A stretch of DNA of 64,000 bases from Draba incana. Lineage: Eukaryota > Streptophyta > Magnoliopsida > Brassicales > Brassicaceae. Below, piece after piece: positions 21,196 to 33,553 of this stretch. The notes below the pieces were generated by a model. That model saw only the letters and a program-made list of their open reading frames with translations, did not search any database and was not told the DNA's origin. Position 1 is the first letter of the stretch. Each line of letters opens with the position of its first letter. The DNA is taken from NCBI GenBank assembly GCA_963576765.1, contig OY755202.1:15438001-15502000 (forward strand). The letters run 5' to 3'. Made by a program: the position numbers and the translations under genes.

Positions 21196-21551
21196 GTGTG
21201 ATAGATATTTTTAGCACCACCACATAAAGTAACTCCCTTTTTTTTTTGTTGAAAACCTTGAAAATTTACTTTTACTGCATTTTAATTACTCAATTTGCTT
21301 ATGGTTTTTTAGTAGGATTGGCTTGTACATTTACTCGGGTTGAATTGTTTAATCTAATACAAAAAGATGAAAAGAAGAAAATGAAAAAAGTGAGGGGTTT
21401 AAATGCAAATAGAAAACCCCTACCTACGTCTGGTTCAGCATGTCGGTTTCACGAACAATCTCGAATATAAGAAACACACCGGAGGAGGAGACTGCGATTT
21501 TTCCTTGAGGAAGAAGAATCCACAGAGAAAGACGAAATCTCATAATTAGGT

Positions 21552-22992
21552 ATGGGTTGGGTTTGGAGAGACGATTCATCCACTTCCGCCGCCGGAAATG
21601 ATTTCCCCGATCAATCGCTCGGCGGAGATTCCGCCAATTGCTCCACCACCACGGTCGTAAGGTCGCAGTGCAAGACGGAGGAGGTCGAACCTGGAAAGTT
21701 CGTCAGAAAGTGCGAAAAAACCGAGGAGATTCTCCGTCACTGTTTGGGGAAGTGAGTGATTTCGATCTTTCTCGCTTTGAACATTAGATTTTGGACCGGA
21801 ATTGAAATTTCTAGGGTTTTAGAGATGTATGGTGTTGATTTTGGATTGTGGAAAAATTCACTACTGGCTTAAGTGGTATCTAAAGATCAAATTGATATAA
21901 CAAGAGAATGTGTTGGTTGTTTTAGGCTCTGAGTTTGATTGAAGTTTCACCTTGTTATGTAAAAGGTTCAAGATTGACTCATTGTGTCTCTCTGAGATTA
22001 GGATTTTACATCACAGTTTGTGTATACGTGCTTACTTATGGTATCTCTTTTCGCTTTCTGCGTGTGATATGTGCGAGAACTGAACTTTGTTGTTACGAGC
22101 TTATGCCTGGTAACCATTAGATTCTTGTGTTCTTTCTCGAAAAGAGCACAAGAATCTAATGGTTATGTAAAAGCTAAAGCGTATAGTTCAAGATTGACTC
22201 ATTGTGTCTCTCTGAGATTAGGAGTGTACTAGTATGAGCTGAAAAAATGTTCACATATCTAGTACTGAAGGAATTGTTGTACAACTGTTACACTATCAAA
22301 TTTGTTGTCTTTGTTGTGTTGTAACTTCTATGTGTTCTGGGTCAATAAGCAGAGTAAACTGTATATGTGCAATCAATTTTTTGTCTCTTTTCGCTTTCTT
22401 CCTTGAACTTTGTTGTTATGAGCTTATTCTGTGGTAATCTTTAGATTCTTGTATTCTTTCTCGCCTTTTTGGGTTGCGCCATCCAACTTTACAAGCTTTG
22501 TATGTTGCTTTTAGCGTACTCATGGTTTGGTTTCTTCTTTATGACCGCTAAAATTGATTATCCGTGCTACTATGTGTCTAATTCAGGCCATCTGAAGTTG
22601 TTCAATCCACTACAGAGCACACAGAAGAGGATGTGTTAGACCAGATTGCGAAAAGATCCGCTCTTGCGAATCAGTTTGAGGAAAACCCACTAAACTTCCC
22701 GGGATTCCGCAACGATGTAGACGCAATCGAACGCCATTTCTTGAGCGGAATGAAGAGTTTTTTCGAAGCAGCGGAACAGATGAGTAGCAGCATATTCGAT
22801 ATCATGGGAGACCATCACTCAACAACCACTAAGAGAGGGATACCCATTGAAGGCCGTCCGAAGGTAGAGGAGCATCGTAATGACGAAAACGCCCCTAGAC
22901 AGCCAAGGACGTTTACTCGGGAGAGATTGATCTCTCAGGCTTGGCCAAGGACGTTTGAGAGAAAGGTCTTCTTCTTCTTGTTCTTTCTTTGA
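21552..22992 (+). CDS. Mal d 1-associated family protein (unknown function)
   Basis: Two exons (21552-21751 and 22587-22992) join at AA|G and give 201 residues. The start MGWVWRDD and the block CKTEEVEPGKFVRKCEKTEEILRHCLGK are characteristic of this plant family. The second exon holds EEDVLDQIAKRSALANQFEENPLNFPGFRNDVDAIERHFL... and a charged tail. The family was named from apple homologs said to associate with the Mal d 1 protein; its function is not known to me. The C-terminus here ends in an unusual Phe/Leu-rich stretch (KVFFFLFFL), which may be a changed stop or a mis-set reading of the last bases. The intron carries a local duplication and a hairpin. The neighbours match the A. thaliana order next to CPK25. 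Confidence 0.9.
21967..22470. repeat. Duplicated segments and hairpin within the intron
   Basis: GTTCAAGATTGACTCATTGT occurs at about 21966 and again at 22188, each time followed by GTCTCTCTGAGATTAGGA. A second pair (GAACTTTGTTGTTAYGAGCT ... TTAGATTCTTGTRTTCTTTC) occurs at about 22082 and 22405. In addition 22111-22129 and 22147-22165 are perfect 19-bp inverted arms with a 17-base loop. Confidence 0.8.
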
Positions 22993-23852
22993 CATATAGA
23001 AAGGTAATATGACTTTCGAAGTAGCGTGGGGGATTGTCGTCTAATGTTAGCGGCTTCCACGTTTTGCTTAGTGGGTTATCTAATAACTATGGTGTTATAT
23101 GTTTGTTTTTTTTCCTAATCATACCAACCAAAAATATATTACTACTACTTAAAGTTAGATGCATTGTCTAGAATTCGTAGTTTCTATTATATATGGAAAT
23201 AAAATAAAAATGGTCAAAGCATGAGTATGGAGTAGAATTAAAGATTTTAAATCTAACCTTACGTTTTTTGAAAGATTGGTTACCATTTTGTGGCATGAAG
23301 TAATTTAGAAAACAAAAGGTATTTTTTTGGTCTTCGATATATTTATTTAACAATTTCGGATATGCAATGTATTCACACAGACTAAATTATCTTTAACACA
23401 GCCTCAGAGAGTCATCAATTTGGGTTGAGAGAGAGAGAATGAAATAAGTAAATTAATCGAGGAAAAGCCAAAAACCCTAATAAATCCCCCAAACAAAATT
23501 CAGTCACGACGTGAAACCCAATACGTTTTTTTTTGTCAAATCGTTCTTTCTCAACGCTCATTTTATTCTTCTTCTTCGTTTTTCATTTTGTGTATTTTCA
23601 CGAAATGAGATGATTCGTAGATTTTTTTGATAATTGATTTTGATTATTCTGATCTCTCTGTGTTTGTTCATGGAAGTGGTTACGGTGTTAGATACAAGAG
23701 ATGTTTGTCTCTATGAGATCAAATTAAGGTTGTTTTTTTCTCTTGCGTGAAACGTAAGGAAAACATAAGAGCTCTCTTCTCTCTATCTTTAATAGATTAT
23801 TGTATAGGGTTAAAAAAAAAAGTTTGATTGTGATTTTAGAATTTTTGTAGAA
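22993..23852. promoter_or_regulatory. Upstream region and 5' leader of CPK25
   Basis: There is no coding region here. From about 23400 the sequence becomes pyrimidine/purine patterned, like a transcribed leader, and GAGAGAGAGAG lies at 23428-23438. I cannot place the transcription start with confidence. Confidence 0.35.
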
Positions 23853-25807
23853 ATGGGGAATGTATGTGTTCATATGGTAAACAATTGTGTGGATTCGAAA
23901 TCGAATTCATGGGTTCGTCCCACAGATCTCATGATCGAACATCAATTAAAACCACAACTCGAACACAAGCCTCCTAACCAAATGCTAATGCTCAAAGATG
24001 ATGATAAACCCAAGATTGAAGACACTAAATCACTCGAGGAAAAGGCGAAACAAGAAGAGTGTGAGAGGAGGCAAGAAGAAGAAGAAGCAGAGAAGAAGAA
24101 GAAGATTGCGGTTGCGGACAGCAAAAGAAAAGCGCATAACGTAAGGAGACTAATGAGTGCAGGGTTACAAGCAGAGTCAGTGTTAAACACCAAAACAGGG
24201 CATTTGAAAGAATACTATAACTTGGGGGACAAGTTAGGTCACGGGCAGTTTGGGACGACTTTCGTGTGTATAGAGAAAGGAACAGGGGAGGAATTCGCGT
24301 GTAAATCGATCCCGAAGAGGAAGCTAGAGAGTGAGGAAGACGTTGAAGATGTGAGAAGAGAGATTGAGATAATGAAACATCTTTTAGGTCAACCAAATGT
24401 GATTTCTATTAAAGGAGCTTATGAGGACTCGGTGGCGGTTCATATGGTGATGGAGCTGTGTAGAGGCGGTGAGCTATTCGATAGAATAGTGGAGAGAGGA
24501 CATTACTCGGAGAGAAAAGCTGCTCATTTGGCTAAGGTTATACTTGGTGTGGTTCAGACCTGTCATTCTTTAGGTGTGATGCATAGGGATCTTAAACCGG
24601 AGAACTTTCTCTTTGTCGATGATCACGAAGATTCGCCTCTTAAGGCTATTGATTTCGGGTTATCTATGTTCCTCATTCCTGGTATGTTCCTTTAAAAAAG
24701 TAGTTTTGTGTTGTTTGTAGTATGTTCTTATAGATGTTTTCATGAGCTTTGTATTGTATTTTAAAGGTGAAAACTTTACGGATATTGTTGGAAGTCCATA
24801 TTACATTGCACCGGAAGTTCTGAATAAGGATTACGGTCCAGAAGCAGATATTTGGAGCGCGGGTGTGATGATTTATGTGTTACTCTCTGGTTCTGCTCCG
24901 TTTTGGGGAGGTAATATTTGTCACTTTGATCATAACTTTATATGTTCTTGGAGATGTGTGTAGTGTACTTATGTGTGTTATTGATTTAAGCAGAAACGGA
25001 AGAAGAAATCTTCAATGAGGTTCTACAAGGTGAGCTTGATTTGTCATCAGATCCTTGGCCACAAGTTTCTGAAAGCGCGAAAGATTTGATCCGAAAGATG
25101 CTTGAAAGAAACCCAAAACAAAGATTGACTGCTCAACAAGTCTTGTGTAAGTCCCTATGATCATTAAACTCCATAGTTTAAAGAAGATATGGAAACTTAA
25201 TCTTGTTTTTTTTTATCTCAGGTCATCCATGGATTAGGGATGAAGGAAATGCACCAGATACACCGCTCGACACAACAGTATTGAGTCGCTTGAAGAAGTT
25301 TTCAGCAACAGATAAGCTCAAGAAGATGGCTTTAAGGGTACTAAAATATAATAAAATCTTTAGGTTTTTGTAAGATGGTTTAGGTGATGAAGAAGATTTC
25401 TGATATGTGTTTAATTGGCAGGTGATTGCGGAAAGGCTTTCCGAAGAAGAGATTCAAGGGCTTAGAGAAACATTTAAGAGTATAGACAGTGCGAAGAGCG
25501 GGCGAGTAACTTATGAAGAACTCAAAAGTGTTCTTGCAAGATTTAACGCGAATCTTGACAGTTCGGACATCAATAGCCTTTTACAAACGCCGGTAAGTAG
25601 ACACTAGTAACTCAATATATTGGTTTACTAATCAGAGTATAAGGTTTGCTTCATATAGTTTTTCTTACACAATGGGATCATTTTTAGACGGATGTGCACT
25701 TGGAAGACACCGTAAACTACAAGGAATTCATAGAGGCGATTGTAAGACTAAAACAAACACAAGACGAAGATGCAAAGGATTGTTTAGATTCATCAGCAAA
25801 AGTGTAA
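23853..25807 (+). CDS. CPK25: Calcium-dependent protein kinase CPK25 with degenerate EF-hands
   Basis: Six exons (23853-24681, 24767-24910, 24994-25146, 25222-25337, 25422-25592, 25688-25807) join to 510 residues. MGNVC offers Gly2 for myristoylation and Cys5 for palmitoylation. An acidic/basic variable region follows to about residue 120. The kinase domain has GHGQFG at 129-134, ATP-binding K151, HRDLKPEN at 244-251 and DFG at 267-269, then the autoinhibitory junction. The regulatory tail is short. One EF-like loop reads DSAKSGRVTYEE, with Ala in place of a calcium ligand at position 3. A second lacks a proper loop (TDVHLEDTVNYKEF). Typical CDPKs have four EF-hands, so calcium control is probably weak or lost, as is known for Arabidopsis CPK25. 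Confidence 0.95.
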
Positions 25808-26579
25808 TGAATTTGGTGTAGAAGATTTTGTTGTCTGGAGAAATGTTATGAGTACTCAAAAGTGATGAGACGAATGTAAGTAAAATGTGATGCATTCACT
25901 CTTTTTTAGAGGTATAAGTGTCTCCTAAAGATATAGCTTCTTGGTAGAAGTGTTTGTTATAAGTGTCTCCTAATGATAAGACCTCTAGTGTAATTCAATA
26001 TTTCAAATTATAATCTCTATTGTTGAAGACTGTAGGAAACTACAAAAGGGCTGCAACAAAATGAAAATGGAGTGGCAGAACAAGAACAAGGAGAAGAGGT
26101 ACACAAAGAGGCCACATGAAAGTAAGTAGATGGAAAAACAAATAAATTGGATTTGTAGGTTCTTTATTTGTGTTGTTTATTATCTTTTTAAAAAAAGTTT
26201 AGAGCAAAGAAAAGGAAACATGTGTTTGTATATATATAAGTTGTAGTAGAAGGATAAGGAGACACCATTAAACTCAGGTGATGTTGATGCTTCCAATACT
26301 TTTATAGGCTCTATTGCCTTTGTGCCTTGAGGGGTCAGTCATTTAAGGAAGAAATATGTTTCGAAAGAAAACTCAAATTTTGAAAGATTAGATTATACTC
26401 TAAAGATATTATATAAAGCACCCTTACATATTTTTAACTTGATGAATATCTCTGATGTTATCTGATAATTTGGTGAAGCATAATCCGATAACTTTTTCGG
26501 TTTTATGGAAAAAAAAAGGTCTGAATTTGAAGTTATTATACTATGTTTGGGAAGACATTATCTAATATAACTATTCAGA
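25808..26579. other. 3' region of CPK25 and intergenic DNA
   Basis: GTGTCTCCTAAWGATA occurs twice (about 25917 and 25966), a small local duplication in the likely 3' UTR. I see no further gene. Confidence 0.4.
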
Positions 26580-26580
26580 C

Positions 26581-27263
26581 CATCTCCAACCAATGACTCT
26601 ATTTTTCACTCTAAAAGAATATTCTAAATATGTTCTTTTTCAAGTTAGTCATTGACTTATTAACATTATACAATTTACCCAATTATTTTATAATTAACAA
26701 TAACTCACTAAAATCACAATAATATTTTAATTAAAATTTTATTATAGAATCAATAAAATAACATTACACAATAGAAAAAGACAAAATAATATAATCTAAG
26801 CATAAGTATTACCAAAATTTTCCCTCAAATGATCAACGAAATTATTAAGTCATTAATAATAATATTTATTTTATGTTATTTATCTTATTTTTATTATTTT
26901 CCATTAATAAATTTTATGGTATTTGAAATTTTTTGTTGCATTTTAATTGTATTGGTTAAAGATCTTTTATAAATATGAATTTTGATTATCATTTTAGAAT
27001 TTTCCATTAATCATTTAATCAATATTAAAGAATCAATAACAAAACTATATATTTAATAATATATTTGAGGTGTAAAAGTAGAATGAGTAAAAAGTTAAAG
27101 GACTTTTATATAAATAAAAAAATTCAACTCTAGAATAGAGTGAGATTTAAGTTTACTCTAAATGTGGAGTAAAAAATGTGGTTGCTTTATTTTAGTGTAG
27201 GATTTAGAGTGGAGTTGGAGATGATTTTACTATAAATTTTCTTTTAGAGTGGGGTTGGAGATG
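26581..27263. mobile_element. MITE with CATCTCCAACC termini (copy 1)
   Basis: The unit starts CATCTCCAACC and ends GGTTGGAGATG, an 11-bp perfect inverted repeat. It is about 683 bp long, AT-rich and non-coding. Its interior is closely similar to the element at 51825-52686 (both contain CACTCTAAAAGAATATTCTA near the left end and matching right ends). No convincing target duplication is seen, so the superfamily is open. Confidence 0.8.
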
Positions 27264-29140
27264 CGCTGAGAACACTAGTAAATGATAAGTAGAATACCAA
27301 CTAGAGTAATTTAATGAATTCTTAATTTTAATTATCTCAAGTTGAATTCAATACATGTGAAAAAATGTTGTCCAACTTAACTAATATGAAGCCATTAAAT
27401 TTCGTTCAACTTACATCCGTTTACTTGCTAGTTGCTAGTGCTACCAATGTTTTTTAAAATTATCGAATGCACGATCATCATTTCCAATGCAATGTAACTA
27501 TTACTTTAATCACTGTTCCTTTTTAATTTTTCTTGATTTCAACTCGAAACCTTCCACTATCACATTGTTAGAGTAACGGTTAATCAACTAATTTATTTTT
27601 GTTGAACGCAAATAATCAGCTAATAATTGAATGGCAAATTTTATTTGTTCAGTCAAAAAGAAGGGAAAAAGGAGTTTTACTGAAATATATTTAAACGATT
27701 CTTGAATGATTGCAACGTGTAGTTATCCTACTAACTAATATAGCAGCTGTTTGGAGCTCTAGAGGGGTCCACGTCAGCAAAAAAAAACTTCTTTCTCCTG
27801 CTGCTACGTTAACACGTCACTTATAATTTTCTGTTTTAATCCAAACCCATAACTACTGAACCAACTCTATTTCTTATAGGGCCTAGAGGCCCAATCCTAC
27901 TAACTAAACCTAACTCTACGTCTTCCTTCTCCTACCCATCGACGATACTCTTCGCCTCCCCAAACTCGAAATCGTTAACCACCGTTAACCCTTTCCATCT
28001 TCCTCATCTTCAATCACTCATTCAATTCAAATACATGTCTTCAATGGTCCACTCCTCCATTACCTTCTACTCCTTAGCTTATGTAAACACAATCACCTTC
28101 CTTCCCTTTCATTGATCATGAATCGATTGCTCTATAAAAATCAAATCGCATCATCTTCCCCTTTCACTTGCTCATTCCATGTCCTTTGCAAATTGAAGAG
28201 AAACAAATCATTCTCCGAGAGATTCTGATTCTCCATCCTCCACCCTTTTCACTTTGTATCTTTTACTCTTTGCATTGTAGAACTCTTCCTTGATTCATTG
28301 AGGCAAGAAAGAAAAACAAACGTGATTGGCTCAAGGAAAACTTTATGCAAGTTTTTGTTCCATTAGGTGTAAGACCCTTTAGTTCTAATATGGTTTCCTT
28401 AACTAAAGATTTCCTCTAAATTTCAAAATGAGCGTGGTTGGCAGGATTGAAACTTGGGAAATATAGTTTTTGGTTTTGCTTATATATTTCCTTCTATAAA
28501 ACACACTGGTGGGCTGTCAAAACTTCGACTACCAAAAACCTTTTGCCTACAATTTCGTACTAATTCTCTTCAATGTCCCGGTTCTCTTGATAGAAAAAAT
28601 CATAATTTCTATTTTTGTTACTCTTTTTCAGGCTCTTTTCAAAATTAGACTAAGAAGTGTCATCCTTAAGAGTAAATGGGGGCCTAAACAGTAGCATTGA
28701 TGTTCTTCTGGTTCATTTTGGAAGCTTTTCCTGGAAGCAACCATGGTCCAACATATTTGTAGTGAGAAACTAACTCGCTGAATCAGTAGTTGAAGGCTCG
28801 TGCTTTCAAAGCGAATGAACTACTTTAAAACAGTTCAAATTATGAATATTGTGGATATGGGAATATCATATTCAATGGTGGAGAGCAAAGTCTAATTTAT
28901 AAGTCGTGTGTTCGATTTGGTAAGCTTCGTTGTTTTCTTTTTGGGTGGTGGCTTGGTATTATATTGTTGACTAATTAAAGAAATGCAATGAAACAGTGCC
29001 CTTAAACCTTTGGAGAGCTACGTGTTGTACGGTAGAAGGCATTAGCTAGCGAAAACAGCAAGGAAACCAAATGATGATCCAATGCTCAAATTATCATCAA
29101 ACATTTTTTCATGAGAGATTACTAAGATCTTTTAACTACA
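27264..29140. other. Intergenic region with a possible promoter and leader (27750-28400)
   Basis: Two ACGT-core motifs (CCACGTCAGC near 27769 and ACACGTCAC near 27811) precede a pyrimidine-rich, leader-like stretch. A 36-residue ORF starts at 28118 (MNRLLYKNQI, stop at 28226-28228). Nothing downstream forms a convincing gene in the same frame. This may be the 5' part of a non-coding or degraded gene reaching to about 29560. Confidence 0.35.
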
Positions 29141-29146
29141 ACTCAT

Positions 29147-29350
29147 TTGAGTTCGGTCATGCCTTTGTATTGTTGGTGCAAGGTTAGGGTTGGAGACATC
29201 GAAGAACAAAACCTTGAAAATAATGTCTTTGTGAGGTTCCTTTGTAACATAAAGCTTAACCCTTCAGCTTCTATATTCTACATTTGGTTTGTGCATGATT
29301 TAAAGATGAATTTAGTGATTGTAAAGAAGAGAGTTTCTGAAAATATATAA
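29147..29350 (+). pseudogene. Possible degraded GRF-type zinc-finger fragment
   Basis: The frame encodes PLYCWCKVRVGD...NNVFVRFLCN...IFYIWFV, which loosely fits the CxC...FxxC...W layout of plant GRF-type zinc fingers. It is followed by a short helical stretch and a stop. Brassicaceae members of this family often end in a transmembrane segment, and such a segment lies just downstream in another frame (29397-29558). The match is weak, and the call could be wrong. Confidence 0.3.
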
Positions 29351-29396
29351 CGTGAGAGGTCATACAAGCAAAGTGGATGTAAAAATTGATTGATTG

Positions 29397-29558
29397 ATGG
29401 CAAAGATGATAGCTTGCAAATCTGATATGAACACAAGGATCACTCTACTTCTTCTTGCACTTCCATTTTTAGCCCTTGCGATTTCTTTGTTCTTGCTGCC
29501 TATTTTGTCTAATCTTCGTCTTTGGTTTCGATTTGAATTGGTAGCAATATTAGGTTAG
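29397..29558 (+). CDS. Small ORF, 53 residues, with a transmembrane segment
   Basis: The ORF runs from ATGGCAAAGATG to TAG and is below the usual size cutoff. It encodes a charged N-terminus (MAKMIACKSDMNTR) and then a strongly hydrophobic stretch (ITLLLLALPFLALAISLFLL) followed by NLRLWFRFE. It could be an independent membrane microprotein. It could also be the last exon of a degraded GRF zinc-finger gene, since that family often ends in such a helix. No splice evidence settles it. Confidence 0.35.
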   Translation: MAKMIACKSDMNTRITLLLLALPFLALAISLFLLPILSNLRLWFRFELVAILG

Positions 29559-32099
29559 AAGCTTGAGTTCTCATATGTACTGATATGAAGCTCATGCTTT
29601 AGACTATTCTAAGAAGAACAAAGAGGATTATGATCAATTCAACCTAAGGCATCAAGAGTATTAAAACTTTGAGATACAAAAAGGAAGATGTTGAGCTCCC
29701 GTCACATCTCTTTTGAAAAAAAGGTATGTTCTTTCTTTGCCAAACATAATTTCTCTTATTCATGTTAATCTAAACGGAGATGAAAATTCCAGTCAAATTT
29801 GTTTGTATAGTCTTTTAGAATTCTAGGATCGTAAATATGTATCCCTCCGCTGTTACTCTATAGTTTGCTGTTTTAAAATGGATCTCTAATATATGTCTCT
29901 CATTTTTTTATATATAGAGCACAAAGAGGAGATATGTACAAATTACACAGATTGCATATGGTGTTAGGAGGAAGTGGTTCAATCAAAAGGGAGATGGTGG
30001 ATTTGGTGAGAAAATGATGTAAAGTGTAAACTGTAAGAAAGCATAGTCACACATGAATCATATTATATCACTGAATTCCAGTATATGAATGTACACATGC
30101 AAACTCACGTTATTTTTGTTTATTTCTTTCTTTGGTAAAACTTTAACATGCGTCTTTTGTATCACGGTTGTACAATTGGTGGAGATGGCATGTACATTTA
30201 ACATGTTATTCGACCTGTATTGATGACTATAGTGTCAGATTAGGATATCACATTCGTTGTGGAAAAAACAAGTGAGTTCCAAGTACGGTGGAACTAGAAG
30301 ATTGTATGATGGATGTATTGAAAAAATAAATCTGTTGGAGGTAGCTAAAGTTCTCTTCTTGGAAATGCATGTGAAGTTTGAAAACAAAAACAAAAACAGA
30401 TTTTGCCAGTAATGAAATATGTTTTTGAGTTAAATAAGAGTTACTCATCCTATGTTTGACATATTATTTCCGTTCATATTTCATATCCTAAATTTTGACA
30501 AGAAAATGTATAATAATTTTATATCAGTTTTAATAATAGAATCATATTTGGACATATATTTTAACTCCTCATGTTACATGCACTCGGTCAATACGGCAAC
30601 ATCAAAGAAAAACAACAACAATCAAAAACTAACCAGAAAAAACACACCACACTTTCGGCCAAAACATATAATACGAATAACACCAAAATTTACCAACAAG
30701 ACGTTTATAAATCTCCCCTAGGGTTTATAGCCATACATACACTCAGAAATAAACCGTTTGAATTATAGATTGTACCATTCACAATCACATACACGTGAGA
30801 GTAAAATGGATGATATTATATACATTCCACTATTTGAGTGGAATGGATCTGGTCTTTTATTTTTTCAATAGCTTGAGAACCTTGAGTTGGAGACGAGATG
30901 AAAAAGGATGTGGTGTTCGGTTTCTTTTTCTAAGAAGAGTTTAAGGTTGTTTTCCTCTGTTTTTATGTGTTTTTCATGTTTTTATTTTCCTTCTAAGATA
31001 AAGATGAGAAGAGCATAAAACTTGAAGAAAAAGTTTAGGTGATTCATAATTAAAAGAAAAGAAGAAGAAAATTCTTTCAAATGAGTATTTCAAGGCTGAA
31101 TTTATGGTTCTAATGTAATTTTAATACAAAGAATCAATGGAAAAACATATATACAATGGGTGAAAACGTCAATGGTTTTCCATTTTCAATTTTATTCTTT
31201 ATTTTTTTGGAAGATAAATTTATTTTTACCTGTTTAAGAATTGGGAACTTATATCAGGTATTCTGTTAACGTTGTTCTACAAGCTCCTTTTTAAAAAGTT
31301 ATAGAAAAAAAAATAGTTACTTTTACGACTACCATATGATGCACCATAACTTCTATCAATATTTGAAACAAAAAATGTATTAATTTGTTCACATGATCCA
31401 AGTTATTTATGATTTTAAATAACATATTGTAACCGAGAAATATATAGCTAATTTTACTATATGATATAGTCACATTTGAAATGAAAAAAAAACTTATTAC
31501 ATATTTGTTATATTTATTAGTTTCCACTCATGATATTATACGTTCAATATTATTTAATCAAAATTTCTATAAATAGTTTCATATAATATACAAATCAAAA
31601 ACATAAATGATAGAAAAAGATATGATAAAAATGATAGAAACATATGGGGAAAAAATCGCGCAACATATTTTCCAAAAATAAACCCAAAAATACATTATGT
31701 AGAAACAAAATGATACTAACATTACTCAAGTTCTAATATATTACCAAAACAAATATATAAAAACAAAAATTCATTATCAATTCATAATGAAGCTAAATAA
31801 ATAAGTGAACAAATATAGAAATATAAAGGATTGATGTACTAATGAAACCACAAAATTCGATTAGCATTTATATCAAAAAACAACAAAAACCTTAAAAATA
31901 CATACACTTTTTTTTACAATTCACCATAAAATCCGCGTACATAAACACGTTACTTTGAAATCAATTTATCTTACTAATGCAATAAAACAACAGATAAAGA
32001 AAATATAAACAATAGAAAAATATACAAGATATATATATATATAACACTATCAATCGAAACGAAACATATGTTATGAATAACAATATGAATTTTGAATAA
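29559..32099. other. AT-rich intergenic DNA
   Basis: I find no gene with recognisable content and no paired element ends. Several ORFs of 60-90 codons are chance frames in low-complexity AT-rich sequence. Confidence 0.4.
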
Positions 32100-33553
32100 A
32101 TTATTTACACAATGTGGGGTCCGTTTTTCGAGCCCTTAAAAACATCACGTAAAATGGATCTGACGGTGCAAAAATCACAGAACACAAAATGCCTACGTGG
32201 AGAGACAGCTCACGCGCGGCTGTGAAGAACGCGAAAACCAATCATGTGAAACGGTTGTGACACGTCAGCAATAACGGACGAAGAATGGGACCCAGATACG
32301 GCGGATATGTCGTGGGGCTTGATTTGTTTTGTCTAATTGGTTTCGCTGTAACGGAGAGACCCTCCTTCTCCCCCCCCCACGTTCTCCAACACTGCCTTTG
32401 TCTCCCCCTCATACCATTATTTGTCCCCCTCTCTATTTACCATTTTACCCCTCCCTCACTCTTTCCCCAACTAATTGATACTCCTAATCAAAAATTATAG
32501 TGGTACATTATTGTAAAATATTTGAGGATATGGTATCAAATTATCAATATTTGGAATGGATTCATCTAAAATTATTTTATTTATGTTTGACCGATCAAAA
32601 TGATATCATGTTCTAAATATTCAGACGACTATATTTATTTCGAGAACTATCAAAATTTTATATATACACTCAAATTTTTGATTTAATAGCACATAAACTA
32701 TGTAATTGTTACTCAAATTTTGGTCTGAATAGCACATAAACTAAGTAATTGTCAATTTGTAGCTGCTCTTAGCTTTGTAGTATTTTCTTAGAGTCTTAAA
32801 AAAGGTCAAAGACCTAACAACAAAAGACGGGGGTTATTTTGGTAATTTCGGAACCAAATTGTCTACAACTTCTCTCCTTTGACGTTGAAAAAGCCATCTC
32901 TATCTTTGCTCATTCCACACAGACACAAAGGAGACTCCCTCTTCTCGCTTTTTCTCTCTTTCTTTCGCCACTGTCTTTCAACCTTATTCCAAAACCTTTA
33001 CTTTGAGAATAAAGCATATACGCTTTGTAACAAAGGTACCTTATGCAATTTTGCTTCTTTTTTTTCTCATTTTTCACTCGAGTGTCTTAGAACCTGGCTC
33101 TGTGATTCTTCTTTGTCTTGTTTCAGATTTAGATTTCGACTAGTGGGTTTGTTTTACTTGTCTTAAATCCATACGCCAATTAAAGAACATGGTTTTAGTT
33201 TCTTCCAATTCGAAATTTCAGGTTTCAAAAAGGTTCCTTTTTTTCTGATGATCATGAATAATGAAATTGAATTATATATGATTTACGGCTTGAAAAAGGT
33301 TTAGATTCTTTATGCTTTAACCGATTATCAAGTGCGGACAAACAAAATTCAAGCTTTGAGTGTTACCAAGGTTCTTGTTTTCAGTGATTTTTTACATTAA
33401 GCATTGCTATGTTCCCAATGTTTAGGATCAGAGATGGAACAATGGGTGGCTCCTCAAGTCAAGAAGGTCCATCTTTAGATCTGAGCTGAGTTCTCTTTCG
33501 TTATCTTTTTCGGATATCGATTGCTTTGTGTGAATTCGGAAGATTTCGATTCA
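32100..33553 (+). promoter_or_regulatory. Promoter and 5' leader of WDL4
   Basis: A GC-richer island at about 32110-32340 carries ACGT-core motifs (CTACGTGGAG near 32193, ACACGTCAG near 32261) and a CACGCGCGG motif near 32211 that fits the CGCG box of calmodulin-binding (CAMTA) factors. A CT-rich stretch with a run of C at about 32370-32380 follows. Leader-like sequence begins near 32880, and one or more 5' UTR introns before the ATG at 33554 are likely but not proven. Confidence 0.45.

Noticed and set aside
23942..24396. Minus-strand Ser/Leu-rich ORFs
   Set aside because: Reverse reading of the acidic and kinase region of CPK25 exon 1.
24742..24963. Separate small kinase-like gene
   Set aside because: It is exon 2 of CPK25 with intron read-through at both ends.
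30452..30768. Two overlapping plus-strand ORFs of 65-89 codons
   Set aside because: AT-rich chance frames with no recognisable domain, promoter or splice signals.
32285..32500. 71-codon ORF in the WDL4 upstream region
   Set aside because: Low-complexity CT-rich leader sequence, no conserved motif and an unlikely product.
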